This document shows, in pieces, positions 43,095 through 53,410 of a stretch of DNA of 64,000 nt. The notes beneath the pieces were generated by a model. That model saw only the letters and a list, made by a program, of their open reading frames with translations, was not told where the DNA came from and did no database searches. The position numbers were made by a program, and so were the translations under genes. Each line of letters begins with the position of its first letter. Positions within the stretch are counted from its first letter, which is position 1. This stretch comes from Actinoplanes siamensis (GTDB taxonomy: Bacteria; Actinomycetota; Actinomycetes; Mycobacteriales; Micromonosporaceae), in NCBI RefSeq assembly GCF_016862395.1, contig NZ_BOMW01000053.1, positions 1 through 64,000 on the forward strand. The letters run 5' to 3'.

Positions 43095-44267
43095 ATGAAT
43101 TCGCACCCCCGGTCCCATCGCAAAAGTAGTTTTGGGCGTTCTGCCTTGATTGTCATGCTTGTCCTTGCCGCGGTAACCGGCGCGGCAGTCGGTGGGATCG
43201 CCGTGGTCGAACGCGGCGGCGGTGCGAGCTGGCATTCGTCGTCGTCCACGCCGACGCCCGGAAGGTCTGCGGCGGTCCGCGAGGAGTCCACGGCTGCCGA
43301 GTCGCTCACCCTCTCCGCCACCGGCGACATCATGATGTCCAGCGCGCCGAACGGGCTGCCCCCGAAGAACGGCGCCGGATTCTTCGACTCGGTCCGCGAG
43401 GGCCTCGCGTCCGATCTGGTGATGGGCAATCTGGAACAGCCGCTCACCGACGACACCGGCGCCTCCAAGTGCGGTTCGCCGGCTCGGCCGAACTGCTTCG
43501 CGTTCCGTTCCCCGCCGTCCTACGCCGGGCACCTCAAGGACGGCGGATTCCAGCTCCTGAACACGGCGAACAATCACGCCAACGACTTCGGCGCGGCCGG
43601 CTACCGCAACACCGTCGAGGCCCTGGAGGGCGCCGGGTTGCAATACACCGGCGCGCGGGACCAGATCACCACGATGGAGATCAAGGGCGTCAAGGTCGCG
43701 GTGATCGGATTCTCGCCGTACGCCGGGGCCAACAACCTCAACGACCTCGCGCAGGCCCGCGACATCGTGCAACGGGCCAAGTCCGAGGCCGACCTGGTGG
43801 TGGTGCAGGCGCACATGGGCGCCGAGGGTGTCGAGAAGAACCACGTGCGGCCGGGCAGCGAGAACTTCTTCGGGGAGAACCGCGGCGACCCCGTCAAGTT
43901 CAGCCACACGGTCATCGACGCGGGCGCCGACCTGGTCATCGGGCACGGGCCGCACGTGCTGCGCGGGATGGAGTTCTACCAGGGCAAGCTGATCGCCTAC
44001 AGCCTCGGCAACTTCGCCGGCGGCGGGCGCACGCTCTCCAAGACCGGGATCCTGAAGTACGCCGGGATCCTGCGCGTGACCCTGCGCAAGGACGGGTCGT
44101 ACGCGGGTGGTCAGTTCCTCTCCACCTACCTCGACGGCGACGGTCTGCCCACCCGGGACACCGCCGACGAGCGTGGCCGGGATCTGGTCAACACCCTGAC
44201 CGAGGCGGACTTCGGAAGCACCGGGGCGTCGATCGGGGCGGACGGGGCGATCAAGCCGTCGGCGTGA
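43095..44267 (+). CDS. CapA-family exported protein
   Basis: 390 residues with an N-terminal signal anchor (about 15-38) and a Ser/Thr linker. The CapA/PgsA fold is related to metallophosphoesterases: [52 protein letters not shown] and YSLGNFAGG. Named members act in poly-gamma-glutamate export or capsule assembly; the role here is not known. ATG 43095 is preceded by TATCGT eight bases upstream and no ribosome site. It is divergent from crp and lies in the slot where mycobacteria have a membrane protein (Rv3675). Confidence 0.88.
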   Translation: MNSHPRSHRKSSFGRSALIVMLVLAAVTGAAVGGIAVVERGGGASWHSSSSTPTPGRSAAVREESTAAESLTLSATGDIMMSSAPNGLPPKNGAGFFDSVREGLASDLVMGNLEQPLTDDTGASKCGSPARPNCFAFRSPPSYAGHLKDGGFQLLNTANNHANDFGAAGYRNTVEALEGAGLQYTGARDQITTMEIKGVKVAVIGFSPYAGANNLNDLAQARDIVQRAKSEADLVVVQAHMGAEGVEKNHVRPGSENFFGENRGDPVKFSHTVIDAGADLVIGHGPHVLRGMEFYQGKLIAYSLGNFAGGGRTLSKTGILKYAGILRVTLRKDGSYAGGQFLSTYLDGDGLPTRDTADERGRDLVNTLTEADFGSTGASIGADGAIKPSA

Positions 44268-44281
44268 CCGGCGGTGCGGCG

Positions 44282-44287
44282 TACTCT
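44282..44287 (+). promoter_or_regulatory. Leaderless -10 element (TACTCT) of nth
   Basis: It ends six bases before GTG 44294. Confidence 0.55.
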
Positions 44288-44293
44288 TTACCG

Positions 44294-45142
44294 GTGACTC
44301 GTCCCCGCACCGCGCCCACCGACCCCGGGCCAGCCGTGCTGGAGCGGTCGATGAAGCGCTTCGCGGGGGAGACGCCGATCGGGCGCAAGCGCCGGGCCCG
44401 CAAGATGGCCCGGCTGCTCGCCGACACGCATCCGGACGCGCACTGCGAGCTCGACTTCACCACGCCGCTGGAGCTGGCCGTGGCGACCATCCTCTCGGCA
44501 CAGACCACAGACGTCCGGGTGAACCAGGTGACTCCGGTGCTCTTCCGGAAATACCGGTCCGCCGCCGACTACGCCTCCGCCGACCGGGCCGAGATGGAGG
44601 CGGTCCTGCGCCCGACCGGGTTCTTCCGGGCCAAGACGAACTCGCTGATCAGCCTCGGACAGGAGCTTCTCGCGTCGCACGGTGGTGAGCTGCCCGGCAA
44701 ACTGGACGAGCTGGTCAAGCTGCCGGGCATCGGGCGCAAGACCGCCAACGTGATCCTCGGCAACGCGTTCGGCGTTCCCGGGATCACCGTGGACACCCAC
44801 TTCCGGCGCCTCACCAACCGGTTCGGGTGGGTCCGGGAGGACGACCCCGTCAAGATCGAGTCCCTGGTCGCCGACCTGATCGAGAAGCGCGACTGGACCA
44901 TGCTGTCGCACCGGGTGATCTTCCACGGCCGGCGGGTCTGCCACGCCCGGAAGCCGGCCTGCGGCGCCTGCACGCTGGCGGCGGCCTGCCCGTCCTTCGG
45001 GACCGGCCCCACCGAGGCGGCGCCCGCGGCCAAACTCCTGAAAGGGCCACGCGCCCGGGAACTGGCCGTCGCCGCCGGGGTCGATCCGGAGCTGGTGCCG
45101 GCCGCCGCCGTGCTCGCGTCGCCCGATGCGGACGAGTCGTGA
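44294..45142 (+). CDS. nth: Endonuclease III
   Basis: DNA glycosylase/AP lyase for oxidised pyrimidines. The 282-residue protein has the helix-hairpin-helix [14 protein letters not shown] with the catalytic Lys, the catalytic Asp in [11 protein letters not shown], and the [4Fe-4S] cysteines in [17 protein letters not shown]. The N-terminal 35 residues and C-terminal 40 are extra and probably disordered. GTG 44294 is leaderless (TACTCT six bases upstream). The stop overlaps the tlpA-like GTG (GTGA), so base-excision repair and the thioredoxin-like gene share a transcript. Confidence 0.96.
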   Translation: MTRPRTAPTDPGPAVLERSMKRFAGETPIGRKRRARKMARLLADTHPDAHCELDFTTPLELAVATILSAQTTDVRVNQVTPVLFRKYRSAADYASADRAEMEAVLRPTGFFRAKTNSLISLGQELLASHGGELPGKLDELVKLPGIGRKTANVILGNAFGVPGITVDTHFRRLTNRFGWVREDDPVKIESLVADLIEKRDWTMLSHRVIFHGRRVCHARKPACGACTLAAACPSFGTGPTEAAPAAKLLKGPRARELAVAAGVDPELVPAAAVLASPDADES

Positions 45143-45690
45143 GGGCGTTCCCGCCGGTCCTGGCGGCCGTGCTGCTGCTCGCCGGGTGCACCTCCACGGA
45201 GTCGCCCGCCGAGCAGGTGTCCTCGCCGTTCGTGGCCTGTGCCGCGGCCGCGGGCGCCGCCTCCCCGCCCGCCGCCGGCCTCCCGGACATCTCGGTGGAC
45301 TGCTTCGCCGGTGGCGATGCGGTGAGCCTGCGTGGCCTGCACGGCCCAGCCGTGATCAATATCTGGGCGACGTTCTGCGGACCCTGCCGGGAGGAGCTCC
45401 CGCTCATCCAGCGACTCGCGGACGCCACCGCCGGCAAGCTCACCGTGCTCGGGCTGAACACCGGCGACACGCGGTCGGCGGCGGCCTCCTTCGGGACCGA
45501 CCACGGTGTCAGCATGCCGACTCTGTTCGACCCGGACCGGAAGGCGATCACGGCGCTCGGCGTGGTCAACCTGCCCAGCACGATCTTCGTCGACGCGCGG
45601 GGACAGGTCTACACCCACCGCGACACGATGGACGCGGCCGAGCTGACCGAGCTGGTACGCCAGCACGCCGGGCTGTCGGTGACGCTGTGA
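45139..45690 (+). CDS. TlpA/ResA-like thioredoxin-fold lipoprotein
   Basis: 183 residues with a lipoprotein signal ending LLLAGC (Cys about 17) and an exported thioredoxin fold. The active site is [12 protein letters not shown] (CGPC, a reducing type), followed by VLGLNTGD and the cis-Pro segment NLPSTIFVD. It probably reduces or repairs disulfides, or assists cytochrome maturation, outside the membrane. GTG 45139 overlaps the nth stop. It is the counterpart of mycobacterial Rv3673c. Confidence 0.93.
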   Translation: MRAFPPVLAAVLLLAGCTSTESPAEQVSSPFVACAAAAGAASPPAAGLPDISVDCFAGGDAVSLRGLHGPAVINIWATFCGPCREELPLIQRLADATAGKLTVLGLNTGDTRSAAASFGTDHGVSMPTLFDPDRKAITALGVVNLPSTIFVDARGQVYTHRDTMDAAELTELVRQHAGLSVTL

Positions 45691-45805
45691 CAGGGCCGAG
45701 AGCCGCCGGCACCGGCCGCGCGGGGTCGTGCACGCCGCAGGCGCCTCCTGGACGCGCCCGGCGGCGTACCCCCGGATCGGTTCCCCGGGTCTGCCGGCGG
45801 CCCGC

Positions 45806-46534
45806 ATGAGCCGGGGTGTGCCGCTGGACCGGCCCGGCGATCTGCCGTCCTGGTTCGAGCCGCTGCTGAACCGGGTCGCCGAGTCCCGCGCCGAGGACTT
45901 CAGCATGCTGCGCCGGCCGGTCGGCGCCGGTGGCCGCGCCAGCGCGGTGCTGGTGCTGCTCGGCGAGAGCCCACCCGCCGTGGACACTCCCGGTGGCCCG
46001 GACCTGCTGATCCTGCAGCGGGCCGCGACCATGCGCAACCACGCCGGCCAGCCCGCCTTCCCGGGCGGCGCCACCGACCCGGAGGACGCCGACGCCGTGG
46101 CGACAGCGCTGCGCGAGGCCGACGAGGAGGTCGGGCTCGACCCGTCCAGCGCCGTGCCCCTGGCCCTGCTGCCGGAGCTGTGGATCCCGGTCAGCCGATT
46201 CTCGGTCACCCCGGTGCTGGCCTGGTGGCGGCGCCCGCACCCGGTCCACCCACGGCAGGCCACCGAGGTCGCGCACGTGGCCCGACTGCCGATCAGTGAA
46301 CTCGCCGACCCCGCGAACCGTATCCGGGTGCGACACCCGAGCGGCTGGATCGGACCGGCCTTCCAGGTCCGCGGACTGCTCGTCTGGGGTTTCACGGCGG
46401 GAGTGATCTCGGTGCTGCTCGACATGGCAGGCTGGGCACGCTCGTGGGAGCGGGGTCGTGTGGTGGATCTGCCGGACGCCGCGGCCCCGGTGCCGGCGGC
46501 GCGCGGCGGCGCACCCGACGAGGTGGTGCCGTGA
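45806..46534 (+). CDS. NUDIX hydrolase, CoA pyrophosphatase type
   Basis: 242 residues. The NUDIX box is readable as GGATDPEDADAVATALREAD continuing EEVGL, preceded by the CoA-type signature (LLILQRAATMRNHAGQPAFP), so coenzyme A or a derivative is the likely substrate. ATG 45806 is chosen because family similarity begins at LPSWFEPLLN; GTG 45728 is an alternative. Neither has a clear ribosome site. It is downstream of the tlpA-like gene and ahead of the MarP-like gene, as in mycobacteria (Rv3672c). Confidence 0.9.
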   Translation: MSRGVPLDRPGDLPSWFEPLLNRVAESRAEDFSMLRRPVGAGGRASAVLVLLGESPPAVDTPGGPDLLILQRAATMRNHAGQPAFPGGATDPEDADAVATALREADEEVGLDPSSAVPLALLPELWIPVSRFSVTPVLAWWRRPHPVHPRQATEVAHVARLPISELADPANRIRVRHPSGWIGPAFQVRGLLVWGFTAGVISVLLDMAGWARSWERGRVVDLPDAAAPVPAARGGAPDEVVP

Positions 46535-46549
46535 CGTGCGCCTGACTTC

Positions 46550-46555
46550 TATGTT
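46550..46555 (+). promoter_or_regulatory. Leaderless -10 element (TATGTT)
   Basis: It ends six bases before GTG 46562 of the MarP-like protease. Confidence 0.55.
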
Positions 46556-46561
46556 GAGTGA

Positions 46562-47740
46562 GTGCCCGTGGTCGATGTCATCCTGATCGTGCTCATGCTG
46601 CTGTTCGCGATCAGCGGCTACCGCCAGGGATTTGTGATCGGTGCGCTCTCCCTCGGCGGCTTCTTCAGCGGTGTCCTGATCGGCCTGCAGCTCGGCCCGT
46701 TGCTGGCCAGGCAGTTCGGCGACGGCACGGTCCGCATGGTGGTCGCGCTCGCCGTGATCCTCGCCCTGGCCGTGCTCGGGCAGACGCTGGCCGGCTGGCT
46801 CGGCACCAGCCTGCGCAAGGCGATCTTCAACCGGCCGCTGCAGCATCTCGACGACGCCGGCGGCGCGGTCGTCTCGGTGGTCGCGGTCCTGCTGGCCGCG
46901 TGGCTGGTCGCGGTGCCGATGGGCTCCACCCCCTTCCCCGGGATCAACAAGGCGGTCCGCAGCAGCGCGATCCTCGGCGGCATCAACGGGCTGATGCCGG
47001 AGCAGGCGCAGGCCCTCTCCTCGGCGCTGCGGGAGACGCTGGACACCAACGGCTTCCCGGACGTCTTCGGCGGCCTGGCCCGCACCCAGGCCAAAGAGGT
47101 CGCCGAGCCGGACCCGGCACTGAGGAACTCGAAGATCGTGCAGACCTCCAAGCAGTCCGTGCTCAAGGTCCTCGGGGCGGCGCCGAGCTGCTCCCGGCGG
47201 ATCGAGGGGACCGGCTTCGTGTACGCGGACGAGCGGGTGATGACCAACGCGCACGTGGTGGCCGGAACCCGGGACGTCGTCGTGGAGACGAACCGGGGGC
47301 AGCTGGAGGGCACGGTGGTGGTCTACGACCCGAAACGCGACCTCGCGGTGATCCGGGTGCCCGGTCTCGAGGCGCCGGCCATGCCGTTCGTGACGAAGAA
47401 GGCGGCTTCCGGGGCGAGCGCGATCGTGCTGGGCTATCCGCAGGACGGACCGTACAACGCCCAGTCCGCCCGGGTCCGGGACGTCGGCGACATCACCGGC
47501 CCGGACATCTACGAGTCGGGCGACGTGACCCGGGAGATCTACACGATCAAGTCGCTGGTCCGCAGCGGCAACTCCGGCGGCCCGCTGATCGCCCCGTCCG
47601 GCGAGGTGATCGGCGTGATCTTCGCGGCCGCGGCCGACGACAAGAACGTGGGCTTCGCGCTCACGGCCGCCGAGGCGGCTCCGATCGCCAAGCTGGGGCG
47701 GGAGAGCACCCGGAGCGTCAAGACCGGGGAGTGTGCCTGA
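46562..47740 (+). CDS. marP: MarP-like membrane serine protease (CvpA domain + trypsin-like domain)
   Basis: 392 residues. Four TM helices of a CvpA/colicin V-type domain (1-125) anchor a periplasmic-side chymotrypsin-fold protease. The catalytic triad is His231 (TNAHVVAG), Asp260 (RDLAVIRV) and Ser338 (SGNSGGPL), close to the mycobacterial numbering (235/264/343). Two Cys (about 209 and at the C-terminal GECA) could form the regulatory disulfide known in MarP. In M. tuberculosis MarP protects against acid and cleaves the cell-wall hydrolase RipA. GTG 46562 is leaderless. Confidence 0.95.
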   Translation: MPVVDVILIVLMLLFAISGYRQGFVIGALSLGGFFSGVLIGLQLGPLLARQFGDGTVRMVVALAVILALAVLGQTLAGWLGTSLRKAIFNRPLQHLDDAGGAVVSVVAVLLAAWLVAVPMGSTPFPGINKAVRSSAILGGINGLMPEQAQALSSALRETLDTNGFPDVFGGLARTQAKEVAEPDPALRNSKIVQTSKQSVLKVLGAAPSCSRRIEGTGFVYADERVMTNAHVVAGTRDVVVETNRGQLEGTVVVYDPKRDLAVIRVPGLEAPAMPFVTKKAASGASAIVLGYPQDGPYNAQSARVRDVGDITGPDIYESGDVTREIYTIKSLVRSGNSGGPLIAPSGEVIGVIFAAAADDKNVGFALTAAEAAPIAKLGRESTRSVKTGECA

Positions 47741-47796
47741 GCGGCCTGCTCGTTCCGGTCCGGCCTGCCCCGTCTACGCGGCCTCAGCCGGCTACC

Positions 47797-49314
47797 TCAG
47801 CCTGCGGCGCCGGCGAAGCGGCTGATGGTGACCGCCCCGGCCAGGGCGGAGATCACCAGCAGGGCGATCGCCAGGAAGCGGCCCCGCTGCGATCCTTCCG
47901 GCCGCGCCGTCGCGGGCGCGGCCCAGCCGCCGGCGTTCGCCTCCGAGGTGGCCGCGGCCTGCTGTGGGGAGTCCCCGCTCGGCGCCGACTGCGCCTGCCC
48001 CGAGGCCGGCGCACTGCCGAAACGGGCCACCCCGGCCGGCGGAGTGTTGTCCAGCGGATTGCCGGCCGCCTCCGGCACGCTGGCGGTGAGCGCGCCGGTC
48101 GGGTCGATCAGGCCGAAGCCGAAGACGTCGTCACGGCCCGGAGCGCCACGGTCCTTCGCGGTCCGGATGATCCGGTTGATCACGTCCGCGGCCGGCATGC
48201 CCGGCCAGCGTGAACGGATCAGCGCCGCGGTCCCGGCCACCATCGGTGCGGCGAAGCTGGTGCCCTGCACCTTCCAGTAACCCCCGGGCTTGGCGCCGAC
48301 CAGCTCGGTCGCGGGCGCGGTCACCACGGTCTCCCTGCCGGTGATCGAACCGGACCACAGGTCGGTGCCGTTGCGCTCCACACCGGCGACCGCTATCACG
48401 CCTGGCTCACGAGCCGGGTACCACACCCCGCGCGCGGCCGACGACGACGCGTTCACGTTGCCGGTGCAGGCGATCACCACGACATCCTTGGCGAACGCGT
48501 AGTCCAGCGCGGCGGCCAGGGCCGGGCTGTTCGCGCTGCCGCCGAGCGACAGGTTCACCACCCGGGCGCCGTGGTCGACCGCCCAGCGCAGGCCTTTCGC
48601 CACGACCAGCGCGTCGTCGTACCGGTTCTGCTCATCCAGTACCCGGACCGGGAGGATCTTGGCCTTCGGGGCGATGCCCACCACGCCGGTGTTGTCGTCG
48701 GCGCGGCCGGCGATGATGCCGGAGACCGTGGTGCCGTGACCGACCGCGTCGGTGTCACCGTCACCCTTGCTGTTCACCAGGTCCAGCCCGGGCAGCACCT
48801 GACCCTCCAGATCGGGGTGGTGCGCGTCGACTCCGGAGTCGATCACCGCGACCGTGATGCCGGCGCCGTCCGCATAGGTCCACGCGTCGGTGAGGTCGAG
48901 GGTCTGCAGCTGCCACTCCTGCGCCCGGACGGTGTCCACCGCCGCTCCGGGCTCGGCCAGCGGCTTGCCCACCGTGGTGCCGTCGACCACCTCGCCGTAG
49001 CCGGGCTCGGCCAGCACCGTCCCCTGCCGGAGGTTCGGCCTCGCGGCGAAGGCGGGCACCGCCCTCTGCCGGGACGTCGGCGTCGCGGTGAAGGCGGATG
49101 CCGACTCGGCCGGTGGCGTCCCCTGCCGGGACGTCGGCGTCGCGGTGAAGGCGGATGCCGGCTCCGCCAGTGGCGGCCCCGACACGGCGGAGGCGGGCGC
49201 CGCGGCCGGCAGCACCGCGACGAGACCGGCCAGCGCCGCCACCCCGAAACGCCGCGCGCTCAGCAACGGAAACCGCGGCTGCCGCGGCGGGGAGGTCGCG
49301 CTCACTCTGGTCAC
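47797..49314 (-). CDS. mycP: Mycosin, type VII secretion subtilisin-like protease
   Basis: 505 residues with signal peptide (about 20-43), a subtilase domain with Asp159 (VIDSGVD), His193 (GHGT), oxyanion Asn286 and Ser353 (GTSFAAP), and a C-terminal TM helix (LAIALLVISALAGAVTI). Between the signal and the protease are two 19-residue repeats (AFTATPTSRQ type). Mycosins associate with the ESX membrane complex and are needed for secretion. GTG 49314 has no visible ribosome site, so GTG 49305 cannot be ruled out. It is 85 bases from the eccC stop, transcribed in the same direction. Confidence 0.94.
   Translation of the reverse strand: MTRVSATSPPRQPRFPLLSARRFGVAALAGLVAVLPAAAPASAVSGPPLAEPASAFTATPTSRQGTPPAESASAFTATPTSRQRAVPAFAARPNLRQGTVLAEPGYGEVVDGTTVGKPLAEPGAAVDTVRAQEWQLQTLDLTDAWTYADGAGITVAVIDSGVDAHHPDLEGQVLPGLDLVNSKGDGDTDAVGHGTTVSGIIAGRADDNTGVVGIAPKAKILPVRVLDEQNRYDDALVVAKGLRWAVDHGARVVNLSLGGSANSPALAAALDYAFAKDVVVIACTGNVNASSSAARGVWYPAREPGVIAVAGVERNGTDLWSGSITGRETVVTAPATELVGAKPGGYWKVQGTSFAAPMVAGTAALIRSRWPGMPAADVINRIIRTAKDRGAPGRDDVFGFGLIDPTGALTASVPEAAGNPLDNTPPAGVARFGSAPASGQAQSAPSGDSPQQAAATSEANAGGWAAPATARPEGSQRGRFLAIALLVISALAGAVTISRFAGAAG
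49073..49186. repeat. 57-bp tandem duplication inside the mycosin gene
   Basis: GACGTCGGCGTCGCGGTGAA recurs at 49073 and 49130 (period 57, 19 codons), encoding the repeated AFTATPTSRQ segment in the linker after the signal peptide. A third, weaker copy precedes it at about 49040. Confidence 0.85.
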
Positions 49315-49399
49315 GGGTCGGCGTCGCCATTCTGATGATGGTCAGTCGATGGGGGGAGATTACTCCGAAAACGTTGCGCGTCGCTGCGGTCCCGGGTGC

Positions 49400-52300
49400 C
49401 TAATCGCACCGCGAGTCTGTCACCGGCCCGCTTTCCTGATGGGCCAGCTGGATCAGGCGGACGCCCTCCCGTCTGGTGACCAGCCGGCCACGCCCCGGCG
49501 GCAGCCGTTCCGGCCGGACGGTGCCGATCAGCGCGCCCTCCTCCGGTGGCCCGGACATCACCAGGCCGGGCGCGGACAGCTCGCGCAGCCGCTGGATCAC
49601 CGGCTCGTAGAGCGCCCGCGCCGCGCCGCCGGCCCGCCGGGTGAGGATCAGGTGCAGGCCGATGTCCCGGGCCTGCGGCAGGTGCTCCAGGAGCGGCGTC
49701 AGCGGGTTGACCGGCCCCGCCACCACCAGGTCGTAGTCGTCGACCAGCACGAACAGTTCCGGCCCGGTCCACCAGGACCGGTCCCGCAGCTGTCTCGTGG
49801 TGACCTCCGGGCCGGGCAGGCGCTTGTCCATGTACCCGGCGACCGAGCGCATCAGGTCCAGGGTGGGCTGGGCCTGCATGCCGTACCCGATCCGGTGTTC
49901 GGTCTCCGGCAGGTCCATCAGGCTGCGGCGGTAGTCGACCAGGATGACCCGCGCCTGAGCCGGCGCGAATCGGCTGGTCACCGAGGTGGCCAGGGCGCGC
50001 AGGAAGGAGGACTTTCCGCACTCCGCGTCACCGAACAGCAGGAAGTGCGGGTCGGTGGCGAAGTCGACGGTCACCGGTTCCAGATCGGCCTCGGCCAGGC
50101 CGATCGGCAGCCGCAGGCCCTCGCCGGCGTCCGAGATCTCGGTGTACGCCACCGTCGCCGGCAACAGCCGCACCCGCGGAGCGGCCGCCCCGGGCCAGGC
50201 CGACGACACCGCCTTCACCAGCTCGGCGGTGTCGCCCAGCGAACTCACCTCGGGCCGCACCGTGAGCAGGTGCAGCCACTGCCCGGGGAGCGCCGGGTGC
50301 TCGGCCACGCCGCGCCCGGGCTGCTGCTCCGGCACCGCCGCCGCGGCGCGCCGCCCGACGTGCGAGTCCGATGTGTCCCCGAGACGCAGCTCCACCCGGG
50401 AGCCGAAGAGGTCCCGCACGGCCGGCCGGAAGTCCATCCACCGGGAGGCGGCGGCCACCAGATGGATCCCGTACGACAGGCCGCGCGTCGCCAGATCGGT
50501 CAGCACCGGCTCCAGCTCCTCGAAGTCGGTGCGCACCGTGGCCCAGCCGTCCACCACCAGGAACACGTCGGCACCGCCCCGCGACCGCCGGAACTCCGCC
50601 ATCGAACCGACCCCGAGCTCGGCGAACGACCGCTCGCGCCCGGCCAGCAGGGTGACCATCTCGCCCACGGTGCGGCGTACGCCCTCGGCCTCCAGCCTCC
50701 CGAACACCCCGCCCACGTGCGGCAGCCCACGCAGCCCGCCCAGCGACCCGCCGCCGAAGTCCAGGCAGTACACCTGCGCCTCGGCCGGCGTGTGGGTCAG
50801 CGCCAGCCCGCAGACCAGCGAGCGCAGCGCGGTGGACTTGCCGCTGAGCGTGCCGCCGACCACCGCCACGTGCCCGGCCGCCCCGCCGAGCTGCAGCCAG
50901 AGCACGTCCCGCAGCTGTTCCCGGGGCTTGTCCACCAGCGCGACAGGCACCTGCAGCGCGCCGTGCAGCGCCGGGTTGGCGCAGGACAGCCCGCGCTCGG
51001 TGGACACGACCGGCGGCCCGAGCAGGTCGTCCAGGGCGGCCGATCCGTCCAGCGGCGGGAGCCAGACCTGGTGGGCCGGCGGTCCCTGCCCGGCCATCCG
51101 GTCCACCAGCACGCCGAGCAGCGTCGGCTGCTCCCGGGGCTCCTCGGCGACCATCGGCAGCGCCGCGGGCGCCGGCGCCACCGCCCGCGTGGTGTAGGGC
51201 ATCACCCGGGTCTCGACCGGCCGGTCCGGGGAGTTGATCCGGCGCAGCGGCCCGGACACGAACGCCCCGCGGAACCGGATCGGCGGCCCGGTGCCGGCCT
51301 TCAGGTAGGCGTGCCCGGGCGCGCCCGGGAGTTCCGCGGCGTCCGGCACGCCGAGCACCACCCGCGATTCCATGCCGTTGAAGGTCTTCAACCCGATCCG
51401 GTACGACAGATGCGTGTCCAGCCCCCGCAGCCGCCCCTCCTCCAACCGCTGGCTGGCCAGCAGCAGATGCACTCCGAGCGACCGCCCCACCCGCCCGATC
51501 TGCAGGAACATGTCGATGAAGTCGGGCTTGTGCAGGAGCAGCTCGGCGAACTCGTCCACGATCACGACGAGCGACGGCAACGGTGGCAGAGCCGCGCCCG
51601 CCACCCGGGCCCGCTCGTAGTCCGGCAGCCCGGCGAAGTTCCCCGCCCGGCGCAGCAGCTCCTGGCGGCGGATCAGCTCGCCGTCGATCGCCTCCGCCAT
51701 CCGGTCGACCAGCGGCAGCTCGTCGCGCAGATTGGTGATCAGCGCGGCGGTGTGCGGCAGCCGGTCCAGGGAGGCGAACGTCGCCCCGCCCTTGAAGTCG
51801 ATCAGCACGAAGTTCAGCGACTCCGAGGAATGCGTGCCGGCCAGCGCCAGCACCAGCGTGCGCAGCAGCTCGGACTTGCCCGACCCGGTGGCGCCGATCA
51901 GCAGGCCGTGCGGACCCATCCCGCCCTGTGCGGACTCCTTCAGGTCCAGCTCGACCGGCAGCCCCTCGGCGGTCACCCCGATCGGCACCCGCAGCCGGTT
52001 CCGGGCCGGCCGCGGCTGCCAGCCCCGCGCCGGGCGGAAGCCCTCCGGGTCGCCGATGCCGAGCAGGTCGGTGAACGCGGCCTCGGCCGCGGCCGGCGTC
52101 CCGTCCGGATCGGCGGTGCCGGCCAGGCGCAGCGGCGTGAGCCGGCGGGCGATCGCCTCGGCGGCGGCCGCCGGCAGCGCGTCGGCCCGCCCGGCCTCGG
52201 TCTCGGTGTCCATCGTGGTGGTGCGCAGGGCACCGGACCGGTCCACGTCCAGCACCAGAGCGGCCCGGTCGAGCAGCCTCGGCGGCGGTGTGTCCAGATC

Positions 52301-53308
52301 CAGCACGGTCACTCCGTCCGGGCCGTCGCCGCCCGGGAGCGGGCCGGCGCCGTCCCGGACGATCACCACGTGCGGGCCGGTCGGACCGGGGAAACCCGGT
52401 TGGAACCGGGCCCGGCCGCCGATCACGTCGTCGAGCAGCCGGTCCAGCTCGGGGCCGGAGCCGGCCACCAGGCGCAGCGGGCCGAGGGTGTCGTCGCGTT
52501 GCGGATGCAGGGCGTGCGGCAGCCATTTCACCCATTCCCACTCGGCCCGCCGCCGAGGGCCGGCGCAGACCGCGACCAGCAGGTCGTCCGGCGCGTGGAA
52601 GGTCGCGAGCTGGACGATCACGGCCCGGACCAGCGCCCGGGCCGGCTCGCCGCCGCTCAGGTGGACCCGGGCGAACCCGCGCAGCGACATGGCCACCGGC
52701 AGGTCCGGCACCACGGACCAGGCGTCCAGGAAGCGCCGCAGCGCGCCAGCGGTTGCCGGCTCCAGCTCGCGCAGCGGCCGGGTGGCCGGCGGTAGCAGCG
52801 GGGTGGCCAGGGACTGGGGCCCGAGCCCGATCCGGACCACGCCGAAGTCCGGATCGTCCGGCCGGCGCTCCCAGACCCGGTGGCTGGACACCGTGGACCA
52901 GAGCCGGGACGGATCCGGATGGCGGTAGAGCAGGCCGGCGCGCTGCCGGCGGGCGGTGTCCCGGACCCGGCGGCGCAGCTCGGCCAGATGCCGCAGGTAC
53001 TCCCGGCGGGCGACGGCCAGCTCGGCCCGGCGCGGGCTGCCGGCCATGCCGAACGAGGTGGCCAACATGGCCAGTGCGGAGATTCCGAAGAGACCACCGA
53101 TGACGTACGAATACGGCCCGCCCCGCCCCTGGCCCATCAGCATCGCCATGGCCACCGTGCCGCCCAGCATCGGCAGCACCAGCAACGCCTGCTGCCAGCG
53201 CCCGGCGCCCGGGGCCGGCGCCTCGGGTGGCGGCTCGACCGGCAGACTCCCGTCCGGGATCTCCGGCGCCGGCCGCCGCTCGGCCCGCCGGAACAGCACT
53301 GTCCCCAT
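49400..53308 (-). CDS. eccC: Type VII secretion ATPase EccC
   Basis: 1302 residues, a fused EccCa-EccCb. Two N-terminal TM helices (about 38-58 and 63-85) are followed by three FtsK/SpoIIIE ATPase domains with Walker A Lys478 (GATGSGKS), Lys824 (GGTLSGKS) and Lys1099 (GDAECGKS). Domain 1 has a full Walker B (VVIVDEF). In domain 2 it is VVDG without the Glu, in domain 3 LVDDY, as usual for the later domains, which bind substrate signals. ATG 53308 is used, although the frame is open far upstream. It is divergent from eccD. Confidence 0.95.
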   Translation of the reverse strand: MGTVLFRRAERRPAPEIPDGSLPVEPPPEAPAPGAGRWQQALLVLPMLGGTVAMAMLMGQGRGGPYSYVIGGLFGISALAMLATSFGMAGSPRRAELAVARREYLRHLAELRRRVRDTARRQRAGLLYRHPDPSRLWSTVSSHRVWERRPDDPDFGVVRIGLGPQSLATPLLPPATRPLRELEPATAGALRRFLDAWSVVPDLPVAMSLRGFARVHLSGGEPARALVRAVIVQLATFHAPDDLLVAVCAGPRRRAEWEWVKWLPHALHPQRDDTLGPLRLVAGSGPELDRLLDDVIGGRARFQPGFPGPTGPHVVIVRDGAGPLPGGDGPDGVTVLDLDTPPPRLLDRAALVLDVDRSGALRTTTMDTETEAGRADALPAAAAEAIARRLTPLRLAGTADPDGTPAAAEAAFTDLLGIGDPEGFRPARGWQPRPARNRLRVPIGVTAEGLPVELDLKESAQGGMGPHGLLIGATGSGKSELLRTLVLALAGTHSSESLNFVLIDFKGGATFASLDRLPHTAALITNLRDELPLVDRMAEAIDGELIRRQELLRRAGNFAGLPDYERARVAGAALPPLPSLVVIVDEFAELLLHKPDFIDMFLQIGRVGRSLGVHLLLASQRLEEGRLRGLDTHLSYRIGLKTFNGMESRVVLGVPDAAELPGAPGHAYLKAGTGPPIRFRGAFVSGPLRRINSPDRPVETRVMPYTTRAVAPAPAALPMVAEEPREQPTLLGVLVDRMAGQGPPAHQVWLPPLDGSAALDDLLGPPVVSTERGLSCANPALHGALQVPVALVDKPREQLRDVLWLQLGGAAGHVAVVGGTLSGKSTALRSLVCGLALTHTPAEAQVYCLDFGGGSLGGLRGLPHVGGVFGRLEAEGVRRTVGEMVTLLAGRERSFAELGVGSMAEFRRSRGGADVFLVVDGWATVRTDFEELEPVLTDLATRGLSYGIHLVAAASRWMDFRPAVRDLFGSRVELRLGDTSDSHVGRRAAAAVPEQQPGRGVAEHPALPGQWLHLLTVRPEVSSLGDTAELVKAVSSAWPGAAAPRVRLLPATVAYTEISDAGEGLRLPIGLAEADLEPVTVDFATDPHFLLFGDAECGKSSFLRALATSVTSRFAPAQARVILVDYRRSLMDLPETEHRIGYGMQAQPTLDLMRSVAGYMDKRLPGPEVTTRQLRDRSWWTGPELFVLVDDYDLVVAGPVNPLTPLLEHLPQARDIGLHLILTRRAGGAARALYEPVIQRLRELSAPGLVMSGPPEEGALIGTVRPERLPPGRGRLVTRREGVRLIQLAHQESGPVTDSRCD

Positions 53309-53410
53309 CGCCTCACCTGCCCTCGTGCCGCGACGCGCCCATGCTAGACAAGGTTTGACGTATCGTGCAGCATCAATGGATTTCCTGTGGACAAACCGTG
53401 AGGTGTCCTG

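Noticed and set aside
49088-52795. 1235-codon plus-strand ORF opposite eccC
   Set aside because: Shadow ORF; low-complexity Arg/Gln/Gly composition with no domain.
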